A stretch of 61,441 nt of DNA from Lachnospiraceae bacterium (GCA_017467805.1 JAFUKJ010000107.1:1-61441), one strand, 5' to 3'. Shown: positions 8,282 through 17,763, counted from the stretch's first letter. Made by a program: numbers and translations. Notes: generated from the sequence alone by a model not told the origin.

Positions 8282-10108
8282 ATGAAGAAAGAATCTGATA
8301 TTACGATTATCCGAAAATTATTTGCCCTTTTTGCCAAACGCAACAAAAACCTAATATATGCCTGTCTGCTTACAGATGTCGTCGAATCACTTCGTCCTTA
8401 TGTGGTACTGATACTGTCAGGTATTCTGATAGACGGTTTTATTGACGGCAAAGCACTGCACACACTGCTTCTCTATACACTTATCGGTGTATTGGTTGCT
8501 TTCGTATTTCAATTTCTGTCTGCGGCACTTAGAAAATATCTGAATGCCCGTATTGAGAACTGTATGGAACGCCAGAATCAGGACCTTAATACAGCCAGTC
8601 TAAATATCGACTATGAATATTTAGAAGACCCTGCCCTTCAGGAAAAGAAGCGTAAGCAGGAGCAGGTCATTAATGCAAGAGGCGGTATCTACTGGAATCT
8701 TATCTGGCCGCTGGATAGAGGCTTTGGAGGCGTTATTAGTGTTCTAACCTCTATGATAATTTCCTTCCCGCTATTCTTTGGAAATAAGGATTTTCAATAT
8801 AGCATTATTGCTTCTCCATGGATGGGTCTGCTTTTATTTCTATTAATTGCTACTACTATCTGGGGTATCTACGCTTCTGACCAGTACAGCAGCAAGAAAG
8901 GACATGAATGCTTTGAAGAGTTCAATCAAATAAAAAAAGCTCATAGTTATATCATTGGAAACATTCTTGCCAATAGTGAAAGCGGAAAAGACCTCAGAAT
9001 ATTCGGTCAGAGCAAGCTTATCATGCATACGCTGCATGAAAATGATAAAGAAGCTGCTGTATGCCTGAAAAAGGAACGTAACTACTATATACAAAGTGAA
9101 ATACTCAACCGCTTCTTATCTAATTTCTGTCTTGGCTGTGTTTATCTATATGTGGCACTGAATGCATATGCAGGATTTATCAGCATTGGCAATGTTGTAC
9201 TCTACGCCAGCAGTATTGTAAAGTGTATTGACGGCGTATCCGAGGTGTTATTAGGTATATCAGGCTTTAAACGCGTTGCACAGTATGGACGTGACTATTT
9301 AGATTATATAGACTTTTCAGACAGAAAGTACAAGGGGACGCTTCCCGTTGAAAAGCGACGTGACAACCGCTTTTTAATCGAATTTGACAATGTATCCTTC
9401 TGTTATCCAGGGACAAAGGACTATGTCCTTCGCAACCTGAGTCTTAAGCTGGATATAGGCGAACGTTTTGCCATCGTCGGCAAGAACGGCTCAGGTAAAA
9501 CCACTTTTATCAAACTCTTATGCAGGCTCTATGACCCAACTGATGGCGAGATTAAGTTAAACGGAATTGATATTACAAAGTATAATTATGATGAATATTT
9601 GAATTTATTCTCTGCTGTATTTCAAGATTATCAGATGCTCGCCCTTAAGGTTGGTGAAAATATTGCAGCCTCTGATGAGGTAGACCATGATAAGGTCTAC
9701 GATGCCTTGAACAGGGCAGGACTAGAGGAACGATTTCTTGAGACCGATGATAATGTTTACATCGGCAAAGAATATGACGAAAGCGGTGTGAATTTCTCTG
9801 GTGGAGAAAAGCAGAAAATGGCAATTGCAAGAGCTATTTACAAGGATGCTCCTTTTGTCATTATGGATGAGCCAACCGCTGCACTTGACCCTGAGTCCGA
9901 ATGCGAGGTATATGCAGGCTTTAATAAGATGGTCGGCAACAAGACCGCTCTTTATATTTCACATCGCCTTGCATCCTGCCGCTTCTGTCAGGACATTCTG
10001 GTCTTTGACAACGGGCAGGTCATCCAACGCGGCAGCCATGAGGAACTGATTGAACAGGATGGACTTTACCAAAAGCTTTGGAATGCCCAAGCGCAATATT
10101 ATACCTAA
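8282..10108 (+). CDS. ABC exporter half-transporter 2 (permease-ATPase fusion)
   Basis: The start at 8282 is chosen because GGAGA lies 6-8 nt upstream and it follows the previous stop by 1 nt; the open frame extends further upstream only inside the first transporter. The 608-aa product has a membrane domain (about residues 20-330), Walker A GKNGSGKTT (about 400), signature FSGGEKQK (about 504), Walker B FVIMDEPTAALD and H-loop ISHRLAS. Both nucleotide sites appear intact in the pair. It is followed by a strong terminator. Confidence 0.93.
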   Translation: MKKESDITIIRKLFALFAKRNKNLIYACLLTDVVESLRPYVVLILSGILIDGFIDGKALHTLLLYTLIGVLVAFVFQFLSAALRKYLNARIENCMERQNQDLNTASLNIDYEYLEDPALQEKKRKQEQVINARGGIYWNLIWPLDRGFGGVISVLTSMIISFPLFFGNKDFQYSIIASPWMGLLLFLLIATTIWGIYASDQYSSKKGHECFEEFNQIKKAHSYIIGNILANSESGKDLRIFGQSKLIMHTLHENDKEAAVCLKKERNYYIQSEILNRFLSNFCLGCVYLYVALNAYAGFISIGNVVLYASSIVKCIDGVSEVLLGISGFKRVAQYGRDYLDYIDFSDRKYKGTLPVEKRRDNRFLIEFDNVSFCYPGTKDYVLRNLSLKLDIGERFAIVGKNGSGKTTFIKLLCRLYDPTDGEIKLNGIDITKYNYDEYLNLFSAVFQDYQMLALKVGENIAASDEVDHDKVYDALNRAGLEERFLETDDNVYIGKEYDESGVNFSGGEKQKMAIARAIYKDAPFVIMDEPTAALDPESECEVYAGFNKMVGNKTALYISHRLASCRFCQDILVFDNGQVIQRGSHEELIEQDGLYQKLWNAQAQYYT

Positions 10109-10111
10109 CCT

Positions 10112-10163
10112 AAAATACTGTTTGTGTTTTTCGGTTTTCAGAATAAAACACAGACAGTATTTT
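10112..10163 (+). terminator. Intrinsic terminator of the ABC exporter operon
   Basis: A long stem with arms AAAATACTGT-TGTGTTTT and AAAACACA-ACAGTATTTT (one mismatch), a loop of about 14 nt and a following T-rich run (TTTTCTTATTT). Confidence 0.85.
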
Positions 10164-10234
10164 CTTATTTCACATTAATATGATAAAATAGATATATGTT
10201 TTACGAATACTCAAGACAAAGGAGGCATGTATCT

Positions 10235-11869
10235 GTGAATAGCAAACGACCAGTTATCATTCTTAGTATAATCGGAGTGCTGCTTGTTACTATCATGCTT
10301 ACTCTCTTTCAGCATCACGAAAAAGTAGATAGATATATAGCCCGACAGGATGAGGATTACTGCGTTTGGACAGATTATGAATATTCAACATATCATGATG
10401 ATAATGCGCCACTAGGCATTGTTCAGGAATATACATGGACGATTACTGACACACCAGGACGCAATAGTTGTATTGCCTTTTATCTGGTTCATCAGTACGC
10501 TGAGATCTATGTTGGTAATGAGCTTCTATTTCAACTTTTTAGTAATGAAGATAATCTTCTTACGAATACTATCGGTTGTGACTGGGCAAAGGCATACTTG
10601 CGTGATACCGACGTGAATCAAAAGGTTCGAATTCTGATTTATCCTGTTTACAAGACCAGTATTGATAAGATACCAACTATCTATTATGGCAATCATAATT
10701 CAATTGCTTCTGAAGTAATTGAAAGCAATATCATTATTATAGCACTTGGAATTATTGCAATCATAATCGGACTTGCATTTATCCTCTTTGTAATTGTTAA
10801 TATCAAAAATCGCGAATTAGATAAAAGTATAGCTGCTCTCGGCGCATTTTCTATCTTTACAGGCTCATGGAAAATAGCAGATACAGAAGCGATTCCTTTT
10901 CTGTTTGATTATGCCACCTTATTATTCTCTGGAATTGCATTGATTTCGATTACGCTAATGCTTGTGGCGTTTATTATATTCATTAGAAATCAATTTTCCA
11001 AGCGAGTATATTTTTATTGGAATTGTGTATGTATCGTCGGTTTAATCTTTTGTATTACGATTTGTTTATTACAGTTGTTTGGCATTGCTGATTTGCGTCA
11101 AACCTTATCTGCATGTCACATACTTATTGTAATTGATATTTTATGCATTATTATTACTCTTATTTGGGAAGCCGCACATCATCGCCTTTCTGCTAAGTTA
11201 AAAATGACTTCTCTTTGCTTCATACTATGCTCTGTTGGTGCCGCTATTGATTTGCTTTTATATTATATTTCTGGCGCATCAGGCAATATGATGCTTTGTA
11301 TGTTGGCTTTTCTATTCTATGTTATCCTCATGGGTTATATGGCAGTCAAGGAAGCCTTAGTGCTTATTCAAAGAGGAAAGGAAGCGAAGCGTTATCAGCA
11401 TTTGGCAATCCACGACCAGATGACAGGACTGTATAATCGTGTATTCTGGGCAGAATATATTCAGGAGCATAAGTTTGATGAAAAGGACTGCTTTATCATT
11501 ATGCTTGATGTGAATAATCTAAAGCAGTGCAACGATACTTTAGGACACGATGCTGGAGACAGACTTTTAATTAACAGTGCTAACCTGATTAATGAGAGTT
11601 TTCATCCCAACGGTATTCCATTCCGTATGGGCGGCGATGAGTTTTGTGTCATCTTAAATGTTACCTCAGAAAACATATGCAGAAGTCAATTAAGAAGATT
11701 CCTAGCTTCTGTTGAACAATTTAACAAGAAGTATGCTGATGAATATCCTGTACAAATTGCTTACGGATATGCCCGCTATAATCCAAAGACGGACTTCGAC
11801 TTTGGCGACACACTTCGCCGTGCAGATAAGTATATGTATCAGAAAAAACTGGAAATGAAGAAAGCATAA
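10235..11869 (+). CDS. Membrane-anchored diguanylate cyclase (GGDEF)
   Basis: A GTG start at 10235 is preferred: AAAGGAGG ends 9 nt upstream, whereas the upstream in-frame ATG (10196) precedes that ribosome site. The 544-aa product has an N-terminal helix, an extracellular domain of about 150 residues, then seven membrane helices (roughly residues 165-395) and a GGDEF domain with an intact active site, MGGDEF (GGDEF at 466-470). This is like 7TMR-type sensory cyclases. The RxxD autoinhibitory I-site expected just before the active site is absent, so product inhibition through that site is unlikely. It probably makes cyclic di-GMP in response to an external cue, a possible link to the flagellar and pilus genes. 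Confidence 0.88.
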   Translation: MNSKRPVIILSIIGVLLVTIMLTLFQHHEKVDRYIARQDEDYCVWTDYEYSTYHDDNAPLGIVQEYTWTITDTPGRNSCIAFYLVHQYAEIYVGNELLFQLFSNEDNLLTNTIGCDWAKAYLRDTDVNQKVRILIYPVYKTSIDKIPTIYYGNHNSIASEVIESNIIIIALGIIAIIIGLAFILFVIVNIKNRELDKSIAALGAFSIFTGSWKIADTEAIPFLFDYATLLFSGIALISITLMLVAFIIFIRNQFSKRVYFYWNCVCIVGLIFCITICLLQLFGIADLRQTLSACHILIVIDILCIIITLIWEAAHHRLSAKLKMTSLCFILCSVGAAIDLLLYYISGASGNMMLCMLAFLFYVILMGYMAVKEALVLIQRGKEAKRYQHLAIHDQMTGLYNRVFWAEYIQEHKFDEKDCFIIMLDVNNLKQCNDTLGHDAGDRLLINSANLINESFHPNGIPFRMGGDEFCVILNVTSENICRSQLRRFLASVEQFNKKYADEYPVQIAYGYARYNPKTDFDFGDTLRRADKYMYQKKLEMKKA

Positions 11870-11872
11870 TAG

Positions 11873-11910
11873 ACAGGGTGGTCTTTTTGAATGAAAGGAC
11901 CACCCTGTTT
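11873..11910. terminator. Bidirectional terminator between convergent genes
   Basis: ACAGGGTGGTC pairs with GACCACCCTGT around a short loop, with T tracts on both strands. It separates the plus-strand cyclase from the minus-strand anti-sigma gene. Confidence 0.85.
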
Positions 11911-11919
11911 CTGAATAGA

Positions 11920-12762
11920 TTAATAAATTGTAGCAATAAACTCTTCTACAGAGATATCCTCGGCCAAACTATAACCGTACTTATATCCGTTTACCATGAC
12001 ATGAATATGAATAGGACGTGTCATCCATACTGCAAATTCTTCCTCTGACATCATTTCTCCATAGAACCATGCAGGCATAGTAGCCTCAAAGGTTGCGCAA
12101 TACTCCTCATAGGTATAATCATCACTTACCTTAGTCACTTCATAGCTGATACCATTTGCTTCTATTGTATAATGATATTCCATCTCATAGATTGCTCCCG
12201 TTCCTGACGCGGTTGGCTTTCTTAATATTGTAAGAATATAATTACTGTCCCCATTTGCAAAGGTTCCTATCACACAAGCTTCTCCTGGCTCCAGCTCACC
12301 TACATATTCATAAGCATTTTCCAGTTCTGCATAATTGTCCATCTGGTAATGAGGCAGCATTACATCTAACATCTGATTCTGCTCCAGCTTAGCAAAGAAT
12401 GCAGGATAAGTCTCCTTCCATTGTGTCAGGTCTGCTACCCCTGCTACCTTTGTCTGATTAAAATATGCCGCTTCATAAAATGCACTTGTAATGTTCTCAG
12501 CTCCTACAACAGGCAGCTCCTCATACTCTGCACCTGCAGTGATAAAATTCTCCACCGCCTGAATCACAGTTTCATTTGTTCCCACAAGCAACAGCATCAA
12601 GGCTGCTGCCGTAGCTACTGCTAAACGATAGCCTTTACTCATAGCCTGCTTTCTTGGCTCACAGTTTGTCATTTTAAGCTTCAATTCCTCTTTGAAGGTT
12701 TCTGAACAGTGTACTCCTTGCATTGTGTTCTGATATAATTTCGCTATATTTTCATTCTGCAT
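11920..12762 (-). CDS. Probable anti-sigma factor, single-pass membrane protein
   Basis: The 280-aa protein has a short cytoplasmic N-terminus (about 45 residues), one membrane helix (GYRLAVATAAALMLLLVGT, about residues 45-63) and an extracellular domain of about 215 residues without recognised motifs. Its ATG follows directly on the stop codon of the ECF sigma-factor gene, the standard arrangement for a cognate membrane anti-sigma. No zinc ZAS motif (HxxxCxxC) is present. The role is inferred from context and topology. Confidence 0.72.
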   Translation of the reverse strand: MQNENIAKLYQNTMQGVHCSETFKEELKLKMTNCEPRKQAMSKGYRLAVATAAALMLLLVGTNETVIQAVENFITAGAEYEELPVVGAENITSAFYEAAYFNQTKVAGVADLTQWKETYPAFFAKLEQNQMLDVMLPHYQMDNYAELENAYEYVGELEPGEACVIGTFANGDSNYILTILRKPTASGTGAIYEMEYHYTIEANGISYEVTKVSDDYTYEEYCATFEATMPAWFYGEMMSEEEFAVWMTRPIHIHVMVNGYKYGYSLAEDISVEEFIATIY

Positions 12763-13266
12763 CTAAAAATCCTCCTTATCTAAACGTTGTGCCAGCTGCT
12801 TCCTTGCGCGATTCAGGCGTACATTGACAGCATTGGTGCTTATACCTAGAATCTTGGCTATTTCCGCAGGTGTATACTCCTCCATATAGCAGAGGTGCAA
12901 CACTGTACGATACTTCTCTGACAACCCGTATATTTCCTGCATCAGCCATTCTCTTTGCTGTCCCCGTACAACCTCTTCTTCGCAATCAGCCTGTACACCT
13001 ATGTAATCTGTGAAATTCTCTAATTCTACTCTTCTCTTCTTCCATGGAAGCTTGTAATAATTATTACACTGATTGCAGCATACACGAAGCAGCCACGCTT
13101 TTATATGCTCCGCGGATTCCAGCTTATCGTAATGCTCCACCAGCTTTAGAAAGGTCTGTTGTACAATATCCTCGGCATCCTCTCTATTCCCTGTCCGCAC
13201 CAGGGCAAGGCGGTATAGCATGTCACTATACTGTTCAATTACATTCTCTATCTCCCACTGTTGCAT
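12763..13266 (-). CDS. ECF-type RNA polymerase sigma factor
   Basis: The start is set at 13266, downstream of AAGGAGG; a longer reading frame upstream has no ribosome site. The 167-aa product contains region 2 (YSDMLYRLALVRTGNREDAEDIVQQTFLK) and region 4 (LSEKYRTVLHLCYMEEYTPAEIAKILGISTNAVNVRLNRAR), as in SigW/RpoE-like factors. It is translationally linked to the anti-sigma gene. The target regulon and inducing stress are not evident. Confidence 0.93.
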   Translation of the reverse strand: MQQWEIENVIEQYSDMLYRLALVRTGNREDAEDIVQQTFLKLVEHYDKLESAEHIKAWLLRVCCNQCNNYYKLPWKKRRVELENFTDYIGVQADCEEEVVRGQQREWLMQEIYGLSEKYRTVLHLCYMEEYTPAEIAKILGISTNAVNVRLNRARKQLAQRLDKEDF

Positions 13267-13362
13267 CCTTGCGTGTGCCTCCTTATCAACTGCTCTCACT
13301 ATATAATACAATCTTGCGCAGATAAACTTACAATTTTTTACAAATTCGGGTTTAGGCATAGA

Positions 13363-13390
13363 AAAAGCTTACGCGTATACGTAAGCTTTT
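13363..13390 (-). terminator. Intrinsic terminator after the CarD gene
   Basis: Perfect arms AAAAGCTTACG and CGTAAGCTTTT with a 6-nt loop, followed on the minus strand by more T residues. Confidence 0.85.
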
Positions 13391-13401
13391 GGGTGTTATA
13401 T

Positions 13402-13902
13402 TTAGTTTGCCAGTGCCGCACTTAGTCTGCTGCTGGTTTCTTCCTTATCAAGCTCTAATACAAAGCCAAGCTCTTCGGTAAGCTTTTCGGTGGCTTCCCT
13501 TAGATAACGCTCGTCAGAAGCAGTCATCTTCTTACCCTGGTCCTCACGGGATTTCTTCTTGATACGAACAGTCTTTACAATCCGCATCCACTGATTCCAG
13601 TCACCAGAGCGTAAAGCACTCTTGTATTCCTCTTCTGTCTCACGAGGATTCTTCTCAGCAAAAACAGCTACGCTGCCCGCTTCATTCAACAGACGATTCG
13701 CCTCAGCCTTCGGCATCAGGCTTCTCATCAGCACCTTCTGATTATCAACTGCAATATAAATCTTACCTGCGGCTTCATGCAAAGGCTGCAACACATAATA
13801 CTCTTTCTTCGGCATGTCTTTTGTAAGCTGCATCATGCAGATTTCAGAAACCTTACAAATTCCATTATTTCCATAGGAAATATATTCTCCAACGCTGAAC
13901 AA
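13402..13902 (-). CDS. CarD-family transcriptional regulator
   Basis: The start is TTG at 13902: the family N-terminus FSVGEYISYGNNGICKV begins exactly there and no ATG fits. GGGG lies about 9 nt upstream. The 166-aa protein has the N-terminal RNA polymerase-interacting Tudor-like domain (residues 1-60) and a helical C-terminal DNA-binding domain. CarD/CdnL proteins stabilise open promoter complexes. It is monocistronic, with a likely promoter TTACGA-17-TAAAAT (extended TGG) upstream and a terminator downstream. The rare start codon may keep expression low. Confidence 0.9.
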   Translation of the reverse strand: MFSVGEYISYGNNGICKVSEICMMQLTKDMPKKEYYVLQPLHEAAGKIYIAVDNQKVLMRSLMPKAEANRLLNEAGSVAVFAEKNPRETEEEYKSALRSGDWNQWMRIVKTVRIKKKSREDQGKKMTASDERYLREATEKLTEELGFVLELDKEETSSRLSAALAN

Positions 13903-14053
13903 AAAACGTTCCCCACTTTCTATATTTTGGACAATTAATACGTTTCACTAGTAATATTTTACCAATTTTGAAAGTTTTTCGTAAGCGAAATTTTCCCATT
14001 TCCAATATTTTCATGTATTTGTACCATGCCTGAATACCCGTATTTTGGGCATT

Positions 14054-15010
14054 TTACACGATAATATTTCTCTCCTGTCCTGCAAGAAAGCTCTTGATAT
14101 TCAGATATACCTCTTTTGCACAGCGGCTTCTTGCCTCATGGCTGCCCCATGCCATATGTGGAGTAATGATAAGCTTAGTACTATCCTGAATCTTTGCAAG
14201 TGGATTATCTTTGGCTATTGGCTCCATTACAAGTACATCCAAGCCTGCTGCCGCAATCTGCCCTGTAGTGAGTGCATCGTAAAGCGCCTGCTCGTCCACA
14301 ACTGGTCCTCTTGCTACATTAATCAATATTGCTGTCTTCTTCATCTTTGCAAAAGCATCCGCATTCATAATATTCTGCGTTCTGTCTGTCAAAGGACAAT
14401 GAAGCGATAAAATATCTGACTCCGCAAGAAGTGTATCAAAATCTACTCTTTCATAATCTGTTGTAGTATTCTGTCCTGATGCGGAATAGAAGATAACACG
14501 ACAACCAAATACCTTGGCAATCTCAGCTACCTTTCTACCGATATTTCCCAATCCGATAATGCCCCAGGTCTTACCTTCAAGCTCTGTAAAATATGGTTCA
14601 AAGCAGGTAAAAATTGGACATTTTGCATATTCTCCGCTCTTTACATAGGTATCAAATACAGGAAGCTTCTCTAATAAGTATAACGCCATGGCAAAGGTAT
14701 GCTGTGCCACAATAGGAGTGGAATAACCCTTAACATTGGTTACACGAATACCTTTTTCCTTGCAAAAGTCTAAATCTACATTATTATAGCCAGTTGCTGT
14801 CTCGCAAATAATCTTAAGTGCCTTTGCACCTGCAAGTGTCGTTGCATTAAGCGGTGCCTTATTTGCGATAATAATCTCAGCATCCGATACTCTGTCTGCC
14901 ACCTCTTCAGCAGTTGTATTATCATAATAAACTACCTCGCCGAACTCCTCATAAAAGGAAATATCAACGTCCAATCCTAAGCTGACCTTTTCTAAAACTA
15001 CGATTTTCAT
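14054..15010 (-). CDS. D-isomer 2-hydroxyacid dehydrogenase, NAD-binding
   Basis: ATG at 15010 is chosen because GGAGGGAAGG lies just upstream and the family N-terminus (MKIVVLEKV) begins there. The 318-aa protein has the split catalytic domain and a Rossmann domain with GIIGLGNIGRKVAEIA. The catalytic Arg (NVARGPVVDE), Glu (LDVLVMEP) and His (ITPHMAWGS) are all present. It resembles hydroxypyruvate/glycerate dehydrogenases and D-lactate-type enzymes; the exact substrate is not determined. It lies downstream of pgi but is separated from it by a terminator. Confidence 0.9.
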   Translation of the reverse strand: MKIVVLEKVSLGLDVDISFYEEFGEVVYYDNTTAEEVADRVSDAEIIIANKAPLNATTLAGAKALKIICETATGYNNVDLDFCKEKGIRVTNVKGYSTPIVAQHTFAMALYLLEKLPVFDTYVKSGEYAKCPIFTCFEPYFTELEGKTWGIIGLGNIGRKVAEIAKVFGCRVIFYSASGQNTTTDYERVDFDTLLAESDILSLHCPLTDRTQNIMNADAFAKMKKTAILINVARGPVVDEQALYDALTTGQIAAAGLDVLVMEPIAKDNPLAKIQDSTKLIITPHMAWGSHEARSRCAKEVYLNIKSFLAGQERNIIV

Positions 15011-15108
15011 ACCTTCCCTCCTGTTAGTATCCTTCATCTTATGTAAACATTGTACACCATTAATGACTCTTATGACTAGGTCTATTTCGGAACAAAAATG
15101 ACCAACAG

Positions 15109-15147
15109 AAAAAGAGTCCGCCAATATTGATATGCGAAACTCTTTTT
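15109..15147 (-). terminator. Intrinsic terminator of pgi
   Basis: AAAAAGAGT pairs with ACTCTTTTT across a 21-nt loop, 20 nt after the pgi stop codon; the minus strand reads into a T tract. Confidence 0.75.
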
Positions 15148-15166
15148 CATCACGCTTATAATCTAA

Positions 15167-16747
15167 TTAGATATTTAATAAATCACTATACACCTTTAAT
15201 GCACCGTCTGTCTCATGTGCAAGCACGCGCTTAGCTAATACCTTACCAAGCTGTACCCCTTCCTGGTCAAAGCTGTTGATATTCCATACAAAGCCCTGGA
15301 ACATTACCTTGTTCTCGAAGTGTGATAACAATGCACCAAGTGACTGTGGATTCAACTGTTCACCAATAATAATGCTTGATGGACGACCACCTTCAAAGTT
15401 CTTATTGCGATCTGCATCTTCCTTACCACATGCAAAAGCAACAATCTGAGCTGCTACGTTTGCACATAACTTCTGCTGACTTGTGCTATCTTCTATCACA
15501 ACATCTCTTCCCATCTGATTGTTCTTAAAGCCAACAAACTGAAGAGGCACAATATCTGTTCCCTGATGAAGAAGCTGATAGAATGAGTGCTGACCATTTG
15601 TTCCTGGCTCACCAAAGATTACCGGACCTGTTACATAATTGATTGGCTCGCCAAAACGATTTACCGACTTACCATTTGACTCCATATCAAGCTGCTGTAA
15701 ATGTGCAGGGAAACGACTAAGAGCCTGTGAATATGGAAGCACTGCTGTAGTAGGATAACCTAACACATTACGCTCATATACACCAATCAATGCATCTAAT
15801 AAAGCAGGGTTCTCTAATATATTCTTATTCTTAGCTGTTGTATCTGCTGCTGCCGCTCCGTCTAAAAACTGTGCAAATACTTCAGGACCAAATGCCAATG
15901 ATAATACTGCGCCACCTACTGCTGATGTAGATGAATAACGACCACCAATATAATCATCCATAAAGAATGCCGCTAAATAATCATCACTCTTTGCTAATGG
16001 AGAAGTCTCACTTGTAACAGCAATCATATGTTTAGAAGCGTCTAAACCTGCGTTCTTTAATGCATCCTTTACAAAAGACTCATTTGTCAATGTCTCAAGT
16101 GTTGTACCTGACTTAGATACAAGTACAAAAAGAGAGTGCGCAACATCAATTGTATTTAATACACCTGCTGCATCATCAGGGTCAACGTTACTGATGAACT
16201 TTGCTTCCATCTTAAATGTATTATTTACCTTTGCCCAGTTTTCAAGTGCAAGATACATAGCACGAGGACCAAGGTCACTTCCGCCGATACCAATCTGTAC
16301 AACTGTTGTGAATTTCTCACCTGCTGCATTCGTAATCTCACCATTGTGAACTTTATTCGCTAAATCAGAGATTCTCTTCTGCTGCTCTATATAAAATGTA
16401 CGCTTATCTGCACCATCTGCTACCACAGCATTACCTAACTGACCACGAGTCATATGATGAAGAACCATACGCTTCTCACCAGTATTGATTACCTCACCGT
16501 TGTAAAGTGCTTCAAACTTCTCAATAAGCTGTGTATCATCTGCTAACTTTGCGAGTGTCTCTAACACCTTGTCATCCACTTGCTTTGACGCATAATTAAA
16601 AGCAAGTCCTGCTGCCATAGGCACACTGTACTTCTTTACACGCTCTGCTCCGCTTTCACCTGCCATGACCTTAGTAAGCTCTACAGGTGTTACCTTTGCA
16701 AGCTCTTGGTAAGAATCCATAGTATCTAAATTATTCCATGTTACCAT
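15167..16747 (-). CDS. pgi: Glucose-6-phosphate isomerase
   Basis: The 526-aa enzyme interconverts glucose-6-phosphate and fructose-6-phosphate. The phosphate-binding signature VQIGIGGSDLGPRAMYLAL, VSKSGTTLETLTNESFV and the C-terminal FDQEGVQLGK are all recognisable, and the length matches the long bacterial form. GGAGG lies 8 nt before the ATG. It is monocistronic, bounded by a structured intergenic region upstream and a terminator downstream. A central-metabolism gene here supports a chromosomal location for the window. Confidence 0.97.
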   Translation of the reverse strand: MVTWNNLDTMDSYQELAKVTPVELTKVMAGESGAERVKKYSVPMAAGLAFNYASKQVDDKVLETLAKLADDTQLIEKFEALYNGEVINTGEKRMVLHHMTRGQLGNAVVADGADKRTFYIEQQKRISDLANKVHNGEITNAAGEKFTTVVQIGIGGSDLGPRAMYLALENWAKVNNTFKMEAKFISNVDPDDAAGVLNTIDVAHSLFVLVSKSGTTLETLTNESFVKDALKNAGLDASKHMIAVTSETSPLAKSDDYLAAFFMDDYIGGRYSSTSAVGGAVLSLAFGPEVFAQFLDGAAAADTTAKNKNILENPALLDALIGVYERNVLGYPTTAVLPYSQALSRFPAHLQQLDMESNGKSVNRFGEPINYVTGPVIFGEPGTNGQHSFYQLLHQGTDIVPLQFVGFKNNQMGRDVVIEDSTSQQKLCANVAAQIVAFACGKEDADRNKNFEGGRPSSIIIGEQLNPQSLGALLSHFENKVMFQGFVWNINSFDQEGVQLGKVLAKRVLAHETDGALKVYSDLLNI

Positions 16748-16842
16748 GATTTTTTCCTCCTGATATTATAATTCATAATTTCACACGGTAAAATTATACT
16801 ATCAATTTTTGCATAATTCAAGCAATAGCCCATTTTTGCTAT

Positions 16843-16912
16843 GCCATAATCACTTCGTGATTACGGCAGGGTCTATGGCCATTCGGCCTGTATAATGTCT
16901 GACGACATTATA
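16843..16912. repeat. Cluster of inverted repeats between pgi and a membrane-protein gene
   Basis: Three dyads lie close together: GCCATAATCAC with GTGATTACGGC (16843-16867, one mismatch), GGCC-attc-GGCC (about 16878-16888), and TATAATGTC with GACATTATA (16891-16912, perfect, 4-nt loop). The last overlaps the stop codon of the minus-strand gene and may help end its transcript, but there is no T tract. It is an extended form of the dyad at 1387-1404. Confidence 0.55.
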
Positions 16913-17552
16913 CCATAAATGAACGTAACAGTTCCTCTAATTCTAACGCATCCTCCTTCGAAAAACCTCCCATTTTCGACTTGGTTTCGGGTGATGCCGA
17001 TTTTTTTTCTTCTTCCTGAAGACGTTCCTTGATTTCCATCCCACGATTTAACCTCTCCGCAATATGATTTTCTAAATAATCTGTAAGGTTTACCTTTAAC
17101 ACCTTACGTCTCCCTGATGCATCCACAATAGACGCGATGCTGAAAAACAAATACATTCCAAATAATACAATAATATAAAACGGCAGCAAGTCTGATAAAC
17201 GGCTCCCATCAACAATTCCCTTACAGGCCCCAAAGCCCGCTACCAATACACCTGCCATCACAAGCTGCTTGGATAACTGGCGGATAAATCCTATGCTCAT
17301 TCCACAAAACCTGAGCCGATTCAGAAACTTATCCACAAAAACAGAAATGTTAGACACACCTCCATTCAACTGATATGCCTGAATAAATTTCATTTTACAC
17401 TGCTTCATCAGGTTACTGTCAGTTCCCAGCATATTATCTGTTGCCTGTATCAGCCTTTGATAAATAATTCCTATGGAAATCTGAAATAATACTCCTAACA
17501 GCATTAAAATTATAGTGGTTATCATCAAAAATCGTTGATCTAAAAAGCTCAT
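16908..17552 (-). CDS. Conserved-looking membrane protein of unknown function
   Basis: The 214-aa protein has an N-terminal membrane helix (residues 8-30), a cytoplasmic segment of about 55 residues, two more helices (about 95-115 and 125-147) and a charged, Lys/Glu-rich tail. It has a ribosome site upstream, normal codon usage and a clean start, so it is a real gene. I do not recognise a family. It is monocistronic on the minus strand between pgi and the divergent TSCPD-murG pair. Confidence 0.75.
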   Translation of the reverse strand: MSFLDQRFLMITTIILMLLGVLFQISIGIIYQRLIQATDNMLGTDSNLMKQCKMKFIQAYQLNGGVSNISVFVDKFLNRLRFCGMSIGFIRQLSKQLVMAGVLVAGFGACKGIVDGSRLSDLLPFYIIVLFGMYLFFSIASIVDASGRRKVLKVNLTDYLENHIAERLNRGMEIKERLQEEEKKSASPETKSKMGGFSKEDALELEELLRSFMV

Positions 17553-17734
17553 AGTATATACCTCCTGCTACCTTCAATTTATCTAGATTATAGCCAAGCC
17601 TTTAAGGCTTAACAATACATTCGGAGCCTAATTCGTTCGTCAAATTCATGCAGGAAATTGCAATTTTTCCGCCATTCTCACAGGATAATAAATGATACAA
17701 CAGAATTCTTGCATTTTTTCATGAAAAATATAGC

Positions 17735-17763
17735 TTTCAGCACTTTCCTTTTTCTGCTATAAT
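17735..17763 (+). promoter_or_regulatory. Promoter for the TSCPD-murG transcript
   Basis: TTTCAG (17735-17740), a 17-nt spacer and an extended -10, TGCTATAAT (TATAAT at 17758-17763), 45 nt before the start codon at 17809. Confidence 0.65.

Noticed and set aside
6406-10108. Exporter for the double-glycine peptides at 59 kb
   Set aside because: Neither half has an N-terminal C39 peptidase domain and the loci are about 50 kb apart.
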